This document shows positions 24,598 to 32,892 of a stretch of 64,000 nt of DNA, one piece after another. How positions within the stretch are numbered: the first letter of the stretch is position 1; the number at the start of each line of letters is the position of its first letter. The translations under genes and the position numbers were made by a program. Source of the DNA: an uncultured bacterium (GTDB lineage: Bacteria > Bacillota_I > Bacilli_A > RFN20 > CAG-826); the NCBI GenBank assembly GCA_949293255.1, contig CASFCL010000005.1:1-64000 (forward strand). Direction: 5' to 3'. Below the pieces are notes generated by a model. It was not told where the DNA came from, did not search any database, and worked only from the letters and a program-made list of their open reading frames with translations.

Positions 24598-25437
24598 TTA
24601 ATTTTCTATATGTTTTTCCGCTTCTTTTTCGTTTTCTATAGTGTTTCCTACATTATTATTTTCAATTTTTTGTTCTTCAATTTTCTTATTTCTTTTAAAT
24701 TTGGTTGATAAATAAGAAGTAAATTTATCAAATAATGCATTAAGTTGATTGGTATAAATCATTGATAAAACAAAAGCTGCAATTCCTAAAACACATAAAA
24801 TTGCAATAATTGTTATACCCCACCAAGTTGTATATGGAATAAACTCTCCTGATAAAAATAGTAAATTTCCTAAGATAGATGTTGGTCTAGTTACGATTTG
24901 ACAAAATAGGAAAAATGGCCATGAAATCGAAGGAAGAATACCACAAATTGTACAAATTAAGTCATCTGGAAAGAAAGGAAATAAGAACATAAAGAAAGTA
25001 ACAACTTTTTCTTTACCTTTCATTTTTTCAATATATTTATCGACATTTTCTTTTCCTCCACCTATCCAATAGACAAATCTCATGCCAATTACTCTTCCTA
25101 AGAAGAAAGCAAGTATTGATCCCAACAAGATTCCAATTAAGGAGTAGAAGAAACTTGGCCACATACCAAATAAGAAACTACCTCCAATAACTGTTATTGA
25201 AGATGGGATTGGTATAAAAGTGACTTGTAAAAATGAAATTAATATAAAGATTAAAGGTCCATAAGCACCAAATGAGGCGACATAATCTTGAAATTCTTCT
25301 AAAGTTAAATCTAAAATTCCAAAGTGGTCAAAAAGAAAATATGCACCAATGCAAACTGCTGCTATAACTATTACGCTAATTATTATTTTAAGTAACGTTT
25401 TTTTAAATTTCTTCTTGTTTTTAATTTTGAATTTCAT
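24598..25437 (-). CDS. TVP38/TMEM64 (VTT/DedA superfamily) membrane protein
   Basis: A 279-residue membrane protein. After a basic N-terminus and one membrane segment (about residues 14-33), the VTT-domain pieces are clear: FIPIPSSITVIGGSFLFG near residue 75, SLIGILLGSILAFFLGRVIG near residue 100, and FFMFLFPFFPDDLICTICG near residue 150, which holds the family F-x-P-D-D/G signature. Relatives move lipids (such as undecaprenyl or phosphatidyl lipids) across membranes; the substrate here is unknown. The C-terminal 45 residues are charged. It overlaps the upstream DUF1275 gene by 17 bases. Confidence 0.87.
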   Translation of the reverse strand: MKFKIKNKKKFKKTLLKIIISVIVIAAVCIGAYFLFDHFGILDLTLEEFQDYVASFGAYGPLIFILISFLQVTFIPIPSSITVIGGSFLFGMWPSFFYSLIGILLGSILAFFLGRVIGMRFVYWIGGGKENVDKYIEKMKGKEKVVTFFMFLFPFFPDDLICTICGILPSISWPFFLFCQIVTRPTSILGNLLFLSGEFIPYTTWWGITIIAILCVLGIAAFVLSMIYTNQLNALFDKFTSYLSTKFKRNKKIEEQKIENNNVGNTIENEKEAEKHIEN

Positions 25438-26131
25438 TGTGGTTATTTAAAAGCATTTTATTAATTATTTCAACAATAATTAATAATACTACCATGCATA
25501 AAACAATTAAAATATGGTAGTAAAAGTCAATATATGGATGTAAAACATAAAAGATAACAACCCCAATTATAAAAGAGATGATGATTAGAAAAATATCGAG
25601 TGCATCGAGTAAAAATGTAATATTCTTCTCTTTAATTCCGTCAACAATTTTGGCTGTAATTTGCTTAATCATAGCAGTCATCATAGTAGTAGAAAGTTGA
25701 TGACTATTTAACTTAGTAAATGAATGAGAAAGTAAGGCACCAGTTAAAGAAAATAAAATAGGTCCACCATAAAATAAATAGTCAGGATTAATTTGATCTA
25801 AGGTTTTAAAAATTAGGGATAAAGATAAAAATACTATCATTGTTGAATAAATTATTATTCTATATAAAAATTCTTTCTTTTTTAAGAAAAGATGAAGAAG
25901 TTCTGAAAAAATGATACCAACAATGAAAGCTAATAAAATAAAAAGATAAAATAGGGATTTCATATAGTTACTATCAATTAGATTAGTAAAAATATAGATT
26001 AAATTTCCGGTTTGCATTCCAGAAAAAGCATTAAAATAAATGAATGAAAAAAGCTCTAAATAACCTCCGATAAAGACAAGTATTAAAGCTTTTAATAGAT
26101 TAACGTTAAAGCGATCTTTCAAACTTTCCAT
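25421..26131 (-). CDS. DUF1275 (YoaK-like) membrane protein
   Basis: A membrane protein with about six hydrophobic segments. GGYLELFSFIYFNAFSGMQTGN at its N-terminus is the DUF1275 signature (D/E-x-x-S...F-x-x-x-x-T-G-N), and HQLSTTMMTAMIKQ matches a second conserved block. I set the start at ATG 26131 (236 residues). An earlier GTG (26155) would run through a TATAAT box that ends 9 bases before this ATG, so the mRNA is probably leaderless or nearly so. The function of the family is unknown. Confidence 0.82.
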   Translation of the reverse strand: MESLKDRFNVNLLKALILVFIGGYLELFSFIYFNAFSGMQTGNLIYIFTNLIDSNYMKSLFYLFILLAFIVGIIFSELLHLFLKKKEFLYRIIIYSTMIVFLSLSLIFKTLDQINPDYLFYGGPILFSLTGALLSHSFTKLNSHQLSTTMMTAMIKQITAKIVDGIKEKNITFLLDALDIFLIIISFIIGVVIFYVLHPYIDFYYHILIVLCMVVLLIIVEIINKMLLNNHNEIQN

Positions 26132-26235
26132 AACATTAATATTATATATTTCCACTTACGTATATTCATTAATATTTTGTGTCAATTATATTGCTTTTGA
26201 AATCGATTATACTAAAATATTTTATTGAAATAGTT

Positions 26236-27438
26236 ATGGCAGTTTTATTATTACTTTTAATATATTTGGTATTTATTTCACTTGGTTTACCAGATTCAAT
26301 TATTGGATCTAGTTGGCCATCAATTTGTGAAAGTTTACAAATTAGTGAAGATTTGCAGGGATTTTTAACGGCAACAGTAGCAATTTGCACAGTAATTTCA
26401 TCTTTTTCTACTGTTTATTTGGTTAGATGGTTAAAAGAAAGAGGAGTAGTAATTTTATCGATAATTTTAACTGTAGTTGGCTTGATTTCGATGTCATATT
26501 CTTCTAATTTTATATTGTTTATACTTTCTGCAATTCCTTTAGGTTTAGGAGCAGGAGCTATTGATACAGTTTTAAATAATTATGTTGCGATTCATTATAA
26601 AGCTCTTCATTTAAATTGGCTTCATGCTTTTTGGGGAGTAGGAGCAATGGTTTCGCCTTTTATAATAAGTGTTTTTTTAACTGATATTAATGGATGGAGA
26701 AATGGAGCATTAGTTATTGCTTGTATTCAAGCAACAATCGGATTAATTTCTTTGATAGGTTTTCCACTTTGGAAGAAAGTTGAATTTGATCATCTTAAAG
26801 AAAGAAGAGAAGAGCAAAACGAAGAAATTAAAAAAGAAAAAATCGGAATAATTAAAACTTTTAGATTAAAAGGTGTAATTTTTGCAGTTACTGCATTCTT
26901 TAGTTATATAGCGATTGAATCTTTGATGTTTTCTTGGTTTTCTTCAATGTGTGTTTTTGGACTTAATGTTTCTAATCAAGATGCGGCCATGTGGGCTGGA
27001 CTTTATTTTATAGGAATGACTGTTGGAAGATTTATTTCAGGCATTGTCTCTTTAAAAATTAAAGATAAATATATGATTAGAATAGGCGAAGTGATTTTAC
27101 TAGTTGGAGTTATCTTATTAATGATGACCTTTAATCCTTATATAATGCCATTTGGAGTTTTCTTAGTTGGATTAGGGTGTGCTCCGATTTATCCAGCAAT
27201 TATTCATTCAACACCAGATCGATTTACAGAAAAATATTCAGGAAATGTCATGAGTGTCCAAGTTGGATGTGCATATATTGCTAATGTAACAATTGGACCT
27301 TTATTTGGAGTTCTTGCAAAAGCAACTACATTCTTACTTTTACCTTATGCAGTTTTATTATTTTTAATTATTTGCTTATTATGTAATGAAATAACTTTAT
27401 ATAAGACTAAAAATAAAGATGTATTTTTAAATAAGTAG
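26236..27438 (+). CDS. MFS transporter, fucose-permease-like
   Basis: About 400 residues with 12 hydrophobic segments. The blocks LGLPDSIIGSSWPSI near the N-terminus, GLGAGAIDTVLNNYVA near residue 115, HAFWGVGAMVSPF near residue 140 and GRFISGIVSLKI near residue 275 are those of the FucP/FHS-like MFS group. A longer frame from 26179 adds a hydrophobic stretch, but that stretch carries AT-rich promoter-like sequence, so I start at ATG 26236. No ribosome-binding site is clear. Substrate unknown. Confidence 0.82.
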   Translation: MAVLLLLLIYLVFISLGLPDSIIGSSWPSICESLQISEDLQGFLTATVAICTVISSFSTVYLVRWLKERGVVILSIILTVVGLISMSYSSNFILFILSAIPLGLGAGAIDTVLNNYVAIHYKALHLNWLHAFWGVGAMVSPFIISVFLTDINGWRNGALVIACIQATIGLISLIGFPLWKKVEFDHLKERREEQNEEIKKEKIGIIKTFRLKGVIFAVTAFFSYIAIESLMFSWFSSMCVFGLNVSNQDAAMWAGLYFIGMTVGRFISGIVSLKIKDKYMIRIGEVILLVGVILLMMTFNPYIMPFGVFLVGLGCAPIYPAIIHSTPDRFTEKYSGNVMSVQVGCAYIANVTIGPLFGVLAKATTFLLLPYAVLLFLIICLLCNEITLYKTKNKDVFLNK

Positions 27439-27464
27439 GCACTAAATCATTAAAAATAATCAAT

Positions 27465-27533
27465 TGTAAAGAAATTCATTTAATTTTTTACAATTTCTTT
27501 ACAACTTTAAGATATTTTGAAATCGGCATAATA
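27465..27533 (+). promoter_or_regulatory. PhoP-box-like promoter of the pst operon
   Basis: TTTACA at 27487 and 27498 are direct repeats with an 11-base period (5-base gap), the B. subtilis PhoP-box layout. An inverted TGTAAA at 27465 and the arms TTGTAAAGAAAT/ATTTCTTTACAA make a perfect 12-base inverted repeat. A likely -10, CATAAT, is at 27528-27533. The location in front of pstS fits phosphate-starvation activation by the PhoP-type regulator encoded in the same cluster. Confidence 0.7.
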
Positions 27534-27577
27534 AATAAAATTTTCTTGTACATTTTAGAAGGAGAATTTTTACTTTT

Positions 27578-28513
27578 ATGAAGAAAAAAATGTTAAGTGT
27601 TCTCGTATTTGGATTAGTAGTTGGTGCGGGATTAGTGTCGTGTGGTGGAAGTAGTGAATTTGATAACACAAGAAATATTACTTGTTATACAAGAGATACA
27701 ACCAGTGGTACAAGAGACGGATTTTTCTCAGGTATCGGACTTAAAGATGCTGCAGAAAACAATGCTCCATTAAAAGAAGGAACTGTTACAGTTGCAAGTA
27801 ATGGTGAAATGATTAGTTCTTTAAAAAATGATGTTTATGGAATTGGTTACTTTTCTTTATCTTCATTAGCTACTTCAGATTTAAAAGGTGTTACCTACAA
27901 TGATGTAGTTCCATCAGAAGCTAATGTTATTAACGGAACTTATGGATTAACCCGTAATTTTAACTATTGTGTTAGAGACGATTTCAATAATTCAACAGTC
28001 GGACAAATTGTAGATGCATTTCTTGCATATATGTTTTCAACTGATGGCCAATTAATTATTGAAAATGAAGGTGGTATTGTTAAAACCGATGCAACTTATT
28101 CATGGGATAGTGTAAAAGCAAATTATCCAGTTACAACTCAAAACAATAGTTCAGTTACTGTTAGATTTGGCGGGTCAACTTCAGTTCAAGGAATCGCAAC
28201 TGCATTAACAAGCGCTTTCTCAAAATTATGTGGAAACTTTGTTGCAAATCACAATCATAGAGGAAGTGGTGATGCATACAAAAATACTCAAGGGGATAAT
28301 AAAGATAGCTCAACTGGTCTTGATATAGGTTTTGCAAGTAGAGAATTTAACCTTGATACTACAGAACCTTTAAGTGCAGATAGTTATGGATTAATTTGTG
28401 TTGATGCAATTGTTGTAGCAGCAAATAAAGAAAATCCAATTGAAAAAATTACCGACGAAGAATTAGTTGATATGTATACTGGTGAAGTTTCAACTTGGAG
28501 TGAAATTTTATAA
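27578..28513 (+). CDS. pstS: Phosphate-binding lipoprotein PstS, halves in reversed order
   Basis: Extracellular phosphate receptor of the Pst importer. A lipoprotein signal ends in GLVSCGG (lipidated Cys at residue 22). In most PstS proteins the GSTSV phosphate loop is N-terminal and the SGTRD loop follows. Here the order is reversed: TTSGTRDGFF near residue 45, NDVYGIGYFSLSS near residue 90 and FSTDGQLIIENEGG near residue 155 come first, then FGGSTSVQGIATALTSAF near residue 195, GFASREF near residue 252 and YTGEVSTWSEI at the end. I recall this permuted order in other Firmicutes PstS. GGAG precedes the ATG. It opens the pst-pho operon. Confidence 0.93.
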   Translation: MKKKMLSVLVFGLVVGAGLVSCGGSSEFDNTRNITCYTRDTTSGTRDGFFSGIGLKDAAENNAPLKEGTVTVASNGEMISSLKNDVYGIGYFSLSSLATSDLKGVTYNDVVPSEANVINGTYGLTRNFNYCVRDDFNNSTVGQIVDAFLAYMFSTDGQLIIENEGGIVKTDATYSWDSVKANYPVTTQNNSSVTVRFGGSTSVQGIATALTSAFSKLCGNFVANHNHRGSGDAYKNTQGDNKDSSTGLDIGFASREFNLDTTEPLSADSYGLICVDAIVVAANKENPIEKITDEELVDMYTGEVSTWSEIL

Positions 28514-28518
28514 AATAA

Positions 28519-28533
28519 CCTAGTTTTGCTAGG
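28519..28533 (+). terminator. Weak hairpin between pstS and pstC
   Basis: CCTAG and CTAGG pair around a five-base loop, with a short ATTTTG after it. It may be a partial terminator or a 3' end stabiliser that keeps pstS mRNA more abundant than the permease genes, a common pattern for binding proteins. Confidence 0.35.
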
Positions 28534-28546
28534 ATTTTGAGCACAA

Positions 28547-29485
28547 ATGGATGGTTTGGAGAAAAATATTAAGCATAAAAAAATTACCGATTTAATATCA
28601 AAAATCGCCTTTTTAACTATCACCACCATTTGTGCTTCAGTCATTGTTGTTATTGTAGCGATCATTGCAATTAGAGGGTTTACTCCTTTCTTTACAGATT
28701 ATGTTGTAGATGGAGAAACTGTAAGAGTAAACTTTTTTGATTTTTTAACTGGATTAAGTTGGGAAAGAGGAAGTGCAGATTACGGAGTATTATTCATTTT
28801 TATTGATACTCTTTATATAACTTTTTTATCCTTATTAATTTCAGTGCCAATATCAATACTGACTGCTTTATTTATTGTAAGAATTGCACCAAAGTGGCTT
28901 AGTAATATTTTAAATGTAAGCGTTGAGCTACTTTCTTCGGTTCCATCGATTATTTTTGGTTTATTTGGAGCCGGAATTATTGCTGTAATAATTAGAGATA
29001 TAGGAAGCCTTATTGGAATACAAACTGCCGGAGGACTTTCAATCTTAACAACTGTAATTGTATTATCAATGATGATTATGCCAACAATTACAATGGTTTC
29101 AGTTACTTCTTTAAAAGCAGTAAAACCTGAGTTAATTAATGGATCACTTGCATTAGGAGCAAGTAAAACACAAACCGATTTTAAAATTTGTCTAACAAGT
29201 GCAAAAAGCGGAATTATGGGTGGAGTCATTTTAGGAGTTGGTAGAGCATTAGGTGAAGCTACAGCTGTAACAATGGTTTGTGGAAATATCGATGTAGGGC
29301 CAACTTTTGGTCTTTTTGAAACAACAAGAACTTTAACAAGTACAATGCTTAGTGGATTCCATGAAGCAAGTGGAGTAACTTATGATATTCGCTTTAGTGT
29401 TGGGGTAGTTTTAATTATTTTGATTTTAGTTACAAATATTATTTTAAATTTTGTAAAAAAGCGTATTGGGAAGATGGGAAATTAG
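28547..29485 (+). CDS. pstC: Phosphate ABC transporter permease PstC
   Basis: One of two membrane subunits of the phosphate importer. About six membrane segments in 312 residues. The permease motif that docks on the ATPase is NGSLALGASKTQTDFKICL at about residue 196 (the EAA-type loop), preceded by LLSSVPSIIFGLFGAGI, which is typical of PstC/PstA. GRALGEATAVTMVCGN near residue 233 is a further signature. No strong ribosome-binding site is seen before ATG 28547. The stop is next to the pstA start. Confidence 0.95.
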   Translation: MDGLEKNIKHKKITDLISKIAFLTITTICASVIVVIVAIIAIRGFTPFFTDYVVDGETVRVNFFDFLTGLSWERGSADYGVLFIFIDTLYITFLSLLISVPISILTALFIVRIAPKWLSNILNVSVELLSSVPSIIFGLFGAGIIAVIIRDIGSLIGIQTAGGLSILTTVIVLSMMIMPTITMVSVTSLKAVKPELINGSLALGASKTQTDFKICLTSAKSGIMGGVILGVGRALGEATAVTMVCGNIDVGPTFGLFETTRTLTSTMLSGFHEASGVTYDIRFSVGVVLIILILVTNIILNFVKKRIGKMGN

Positions 29486-29486
29486 T

Positions 29487-30749
29487 ATGGAAAACAAGAA
29501 TTTAAAAATACGTAAAACAAAAGATATCTTGTTAAATTCAATGACATATTTATTTTCTAGTTTTGGAATTGTGATTTTGCTTGCCATTATTATTTATGTT
29601 TTTGCAAACGGACTTCCAAACTTATCTTGGGATTTAATTTCAAGTGATTACACCTCATATACTTATACTTTAAGAAGTGAAACACCTGAAAATATAAATG
29701 GTAGTTTAGTTTATGAAGATCCAAATATTGAAGGTTCTTATTTTTCATCAAAATGGGGAATTTCTTTATATGATGGTAATGATGTTGAAGGGAATGCAGC
29801 TATAAAAGTAGCTCATATTGATGAAAATTCACCTTTAAATAATATGATTGATACAACTTCTGAAAAACTTGAATACATTAGTTTAACTGTTGAAGATGAA
29901 ATTTCGATTATCCAAGTTGAATATTATTCATTAGATGAAAATGGAGCAACTGTTACAAATTATTTAAATGCATTAAGTAGAAGAGGTGCAGAAAATATGA
30001 TTAATGTACTTAACCAAGGAGAGTATATTTCTTCTTTAATGTTAAATACGCATGGTGGAGGAATAAGAGGTTCATTAATTTCCACCTTATACTTAATTCT
30101 TTTTACTTTATTATTCGCTTTACCTTTAGGAATTGGAGGTGCAATTTATTTAAATGAATATGCTCCAAAAAATAAATTTACGAATATTTTAAGATCCTTC
30201 ATAGATATGATTGGAGGAGTTCCTTCAATTATATTTGGACTCTTAGGTTTAACAATTTTTGTTCCAATTGTTTCATCAATAACCGGAAGTAATAGCGGAA
30301 CAATATTGAGTGGGTCTTTAACAATGGCATGCATGCTTTTACCTACAATTATAAAAACTACAGAGGAATCTTTAAAAGTTATACCGGATAGTTATAGAAA
30401 CGGATCTTTAGCTTTAGGAGCAAGTAAAACACAAACGATCTTTAAAGTAATTATTCCTAACGCTTTGCCAGGAATTCTAACTTCAGTTTTATTAGCGATA
30501 GGAAGAATTATTGGAGAGTCTGCAGCATTAATTTTTGCGATTGGAACGATGATTATGGATTCACCAACACCAATTACTCAAGGTACTTCTTTAGCTGTTC
30601 ATATCTGGGTTTTGGTCGGTGGAGAAAATCCTAATTATGGAGCAGCTTCAGCTATAGCAATTATCATTTTACTTGTTGTATTTTTAATGAATATATTAGT
30701 TAAATTTATTGGTTATAGATTCCGCAAAAAGCAATTAGGAAGAGGATAA
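29487..30749 (+). CDS. pstA: Phosphate ABC transporter permease PstA with extra extracytoplasmic domain
   Basis: Second permease subunit. The C-terminal 240 residues are standard: GVPSIIFGLLGLTIF, then RNGSLALGASKTQTIFKVII and GRIIGESAALIFAIG. Unlike typical PstA (about 280-300 residues), about 140 residues are inserted between the first membrane segment (about 22-43) and the second (about 192-214). The insert is hydrophilic, Asn/Ser/Asp/Glu-rich, and would lie outside the cell. It contains HIDENSPLNNMI and IQVEYYSLDENG. I set ATG 29487; the longer frame from 29466 lies in the pstC end. The insert could touch PstS or be a separate sensor domain. Confidence 0.93.
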   Translation: MENKNLKIRKTKDILLNSMTYLFSSFGIVILLAIIIYVFANGLPNLSWDLISSDYTSYTYTLRSETPENINGSLVYEDPNIEGSYFSSKWGISLYDGNDVEGNAAIKVAHIDENSPLNNMIDTTSEKLEYISLTVEDEISIIQVEYYSLDENGATVTNYLNALSRRGAENMINVLNQGEYISSLMLNTHGGGIRGSLISTLYLILFTLLFALPLGIGGAIYLNEYAPKNKFTNILRSFIDMIGGVPSIIFGLLGLTIFVPIVSSITGSNSGTILSGSLTMACMLLPTIIKTTEESLKVIPDSYRNGSLALGASKTQTIFKVIIPNALPGILTSVLLAIGRIIGESAALIFAIGTMIMDSPTPITQGTSLAVHIWVLVGGENPNYGAASAIAIIILLVVFLMNILVKFIGYRFRKKQLGRG

Positions 30750-30752
30750 AAT

Positions 30753-31565
30753 ATGGAAAATGTTATAGAGCAAAATGAGATTTTAAATATAGATAAAAAT
30801 CTAAATGAAGATGAAAATATTGATATTTTTACCATTGAAAAAGTTAATTTATTTTATGGAAATAATCATGTTTTAAAGGATATTTCGATGAAAATAAAAG
30901 ATAAAGAGGTAACAGCTTTTATTGGTCCTAGTGGATGTGGAAAGTCAACTTTACTTAGATGTTTGAATCGAATGAATGATTTAATTCAAGGATGTAAAGT
31001 TGAAGGATTAATAAAGTATGAAGATCAGGATATTAAAGATATAAATGTTTTAACTTTAAGAACAAATGTAGGTATGGTTTTCCAAAATCCTAACCCATTC
31101 CCAATGTCAATTTATGATAACATCGCCTATGGTCCTAGATGTGCTGGAATAAAGAAAAAAGAAATCTTAAATCAAATTGTTGAAGATTCATTAAAGAAAG
31201 CTGCTTTATATGATGAAGTTAAGGATAGATTAAAGGACAGTGCTTTAGGTTTAAGTGGTGGTCAACAACAAAGATTATGTATAGCTAGATGTATTGCAAT
31301 GTCTCCAAAAGTAATTTTAATGGATGAACCTACTTCAGCTTTAGATCCAATTGCAACAAGTAAGATTGAAGATTTAATTAGAGAGTTAAAAAAAGATTAC
31401 ACAATAATAATTGTCACACATAACATGCAACAAGCTACTAGAATTAGCGATAACACCGCATTTTTCTTACTTGGTGAGGTTGTTGAATTTGATAAAACTG
31501 AAAGATTATTTAAATCGCCACAAGATAAAAGAACAGAAGATTATATTACCGGGAGGTTTGGTTAA
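30753..31565 (+). CDS. pstB: Phosphate ABC transporter ATPase PstB
   Basis: Powers phosphate import. Walker [10 protein letters not shown] lies near residues 55-63, [10 protein letters not shown] follows (a PstB mark), the Q-loop is in [20 protein letters not shown], the ABC signature is [13 protein letters not shown] near residue 167, and Walker B is [23 protein letters not shown] and the ending EDYITGRFG complete the family pattern. The first 27 residues ([20 protein letters not shown]) form an extra, acidic N-terminus. It begins 4 bases after pstA. Confidence 0.97.
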   Translation: MENVIEQNEILNIDKNLNEDENIDIFTIEKVNLFYGNNHVLKDISMKIKDKEVTAFIGPSGCGKSTLLRCLNRMNDLIQGCKVEGLIKYEDQDIKDINVLTLRTNVGMVFQNPNPFPMSIYDNIAYGPRCAGIKKKEILNQIVEDSLKKAALYDEVKDRLKDSALGLSGGQQQRLCIARCIAMSPKVILMDEPTSALDPIATSKIEDLIRELKKDYTIIIVTHNMQQATRISDNTAFFLLGEVVEFDKTERLFKSPQDKRTEDYITGRFG

Positions 31566-31567
31566 TT

Positions 31568-32203
31568 ATGAAACAAATCGAAGAAGAAATCGAATATTTA
31601 AATCAAATGTTAATGAAGATGGGAGATATTGTTCTTGAGAACATAAACAACTCCTATAGTTATTATAAAGGTGAAATTAAAGATCCTCATATCAACGATG
31701 ATATTGTCGATAAGCATGAAAGATTAATTGAAGAAATGGCTTTAGATATCATGGTTAAGGAAAAACTTTTTGCTAGCGATCTTCGTAGAGTTAGTGGAAT
31801 TTTACTTTTAGTTAATGATATTGAAAGAATTGGTGATCATGCTGAAGATATTGAAACATACGCAACTAAACTTAAAAAATGTAAGAAAAATAATGTCATA
31901 AATATTGATGAAATATTTTTACTTACACTCAAAATGGTTAATGACTGTATCGTATCTTTTGTCAAAAACGATGCAGAACTGGCACATTCTGTCATAAAAA
32001 ATGATGAAATCATTGATAATTTGTTCGAAAAATGTATCGAAAATTTAAAAGAAAAGAGTGAAATAATTAAAGATAGTGGTTATATTATTTACACAACACT
32101 TATTATAAAATATATAGAGCGTATTGCTGATCATGCTGTCAATATCGCTGAATGGGTAATTTATATTATTAATGGTTACCATAAAGACAAAAAGATTTTT
32201 TAG
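31568..32203 (+). CDS. phoU: Phosphate regulator PhoU
   Basis: Two-repeat helical bundle of 211 residues that links the Pst importer to the sensor kinase and lowers signalling when phosphate is plentiful. Each repeat has a metal-binding D/E-x-x-x-D pattern: VNDIERIGDHAEDI near residue 88, and IKYIERIADHAVNIAEW near residue 187. MKQIEEEIEYLNQMLMKMG at the start is typical. It starts 3 bases after pstB and is followed by the two-component genes. Confidence 0.95.
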   Translation: MKQIEEEIEYLNQMLMKMGDIVLENINNSYSYYKGEIKDPHINDDIVDKHERLIEEMALDIMVKEKLFASDLRRVSGILLLVNDIERIGDHAEDIETYATKLKKCKKNNVINIDEIFLLTLKMVNDCIVSFVKNDAELAHSVIKNDEIIDNLFEKCIENLKEKSEIIKDSGYIIYTTLIIKYIERIADHAVNIAEWVIYIINGYHKDKKIF

Positions 32204-32211
32204 AGGAAAAG

Positions 32212-32892
32212 ATGAGCTACTTAATTTATTCATTAGAGGATGATAAAAATATTTCTAGAATCATTAATGTTTCATTAACTCATCAAGGCTATGAAGTTAA
32301 ATCTTTTGAAAACGGAAAGAGTTTTCTTGATGCATTTTATAGCCAAAAACCAGATCTTATTTTACTTGATATGATGCTTCCTGATATTGATGGAAGAGAT
32401 ATTTTGAAGATTATTAGAGATGATAGTGATAATGAAAATATTGGAATTATTATAATTTCAGCTAAATCAATGGCACTTGATAAAGTTGATGCTTTAGATT
32501 TAGGAGCTGATGATTATATTTCAAAACCTTTTGATATTTTAGAATTAACAAGTAGAGTAAATGTTCAATTTAGACATAAAGAAAAATTAGAAAATAAGAA
32601 TGAATTGAAATATAAACAATTTAGATTATTACCTTCAAGCAAGGAAGTTTTTATAGATAACGAACAAATAAAATTTACAAAAAAAGAGTTCGATATCTTC
32701 TATCTTTTAGTGAAAAATCATGGACAAACTGTTTCTAGAGAACAATTAATTAACGTTATTTGGGGTGAAAACAAAGATTTAGAAACTAGAACTATTGATA
32801 TGCATATAAAATCAATTAGAAATAAACTTAATGATAAAGATTCTAAAATCATTGTTTCATATTATGGAGTTGGCTATTGTTTTAACTTATGA
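32212..32892 (+). CDS. phoP: Response regulator, PhoP type
   Basis: OmpR-family DNA-binding response regulator of 226 residues. The receiver has acidic ED at 9-11, phosphoacceptor D53 in LILLDMMLPDIDG, and K in DDYISKPFD near residue 104. The C-terminal winged helix contains TKKEFDIFYLLVKNHGQTVSREQL and RTIDMHIKSIRNKL. Position within pst-phoU and before a HisK gene makes PhoP the likely identity. It would bind the TTTACA repeats before pstS. It ends in TGA overlapping the next ATG (ATGA), proof that UGA stops here. Confidence 0.9.
   Translation: MSYLIYSLEDDKNISRIINVSLTHQGYEVKSFENGKSFLDAFYSQKPDLILLDMMLPDIDGRDILKIIRDDSDNENIGIIIISAKSMALDKVDALDLGADDYISKPFDILELTSRVNVQFRHKEKLENKNELKYKQFRLLPSSKEVFIDNEQIKFTKKEFDIFYLLVKNHGQTVSREQLINVIWGENKDLETRTIDMHIKSIRNKLNDKDSKIIVSYYGVGYCFNL

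Noticed and set aside
26179-26235. 19-codon longer N-terminus for the second MFS carrier
   Set aside because: This stretch has promoter-like AT-rich sequence and adds hydrophobic residues before the conserved first helix.
32889-32892. Mycoplasma-type code with UGA=Trp
   Set aside because: TGA ends the PhoP-type regulator and rsmD in ATGA overlaps, and Trp in conserved positions is TGG.
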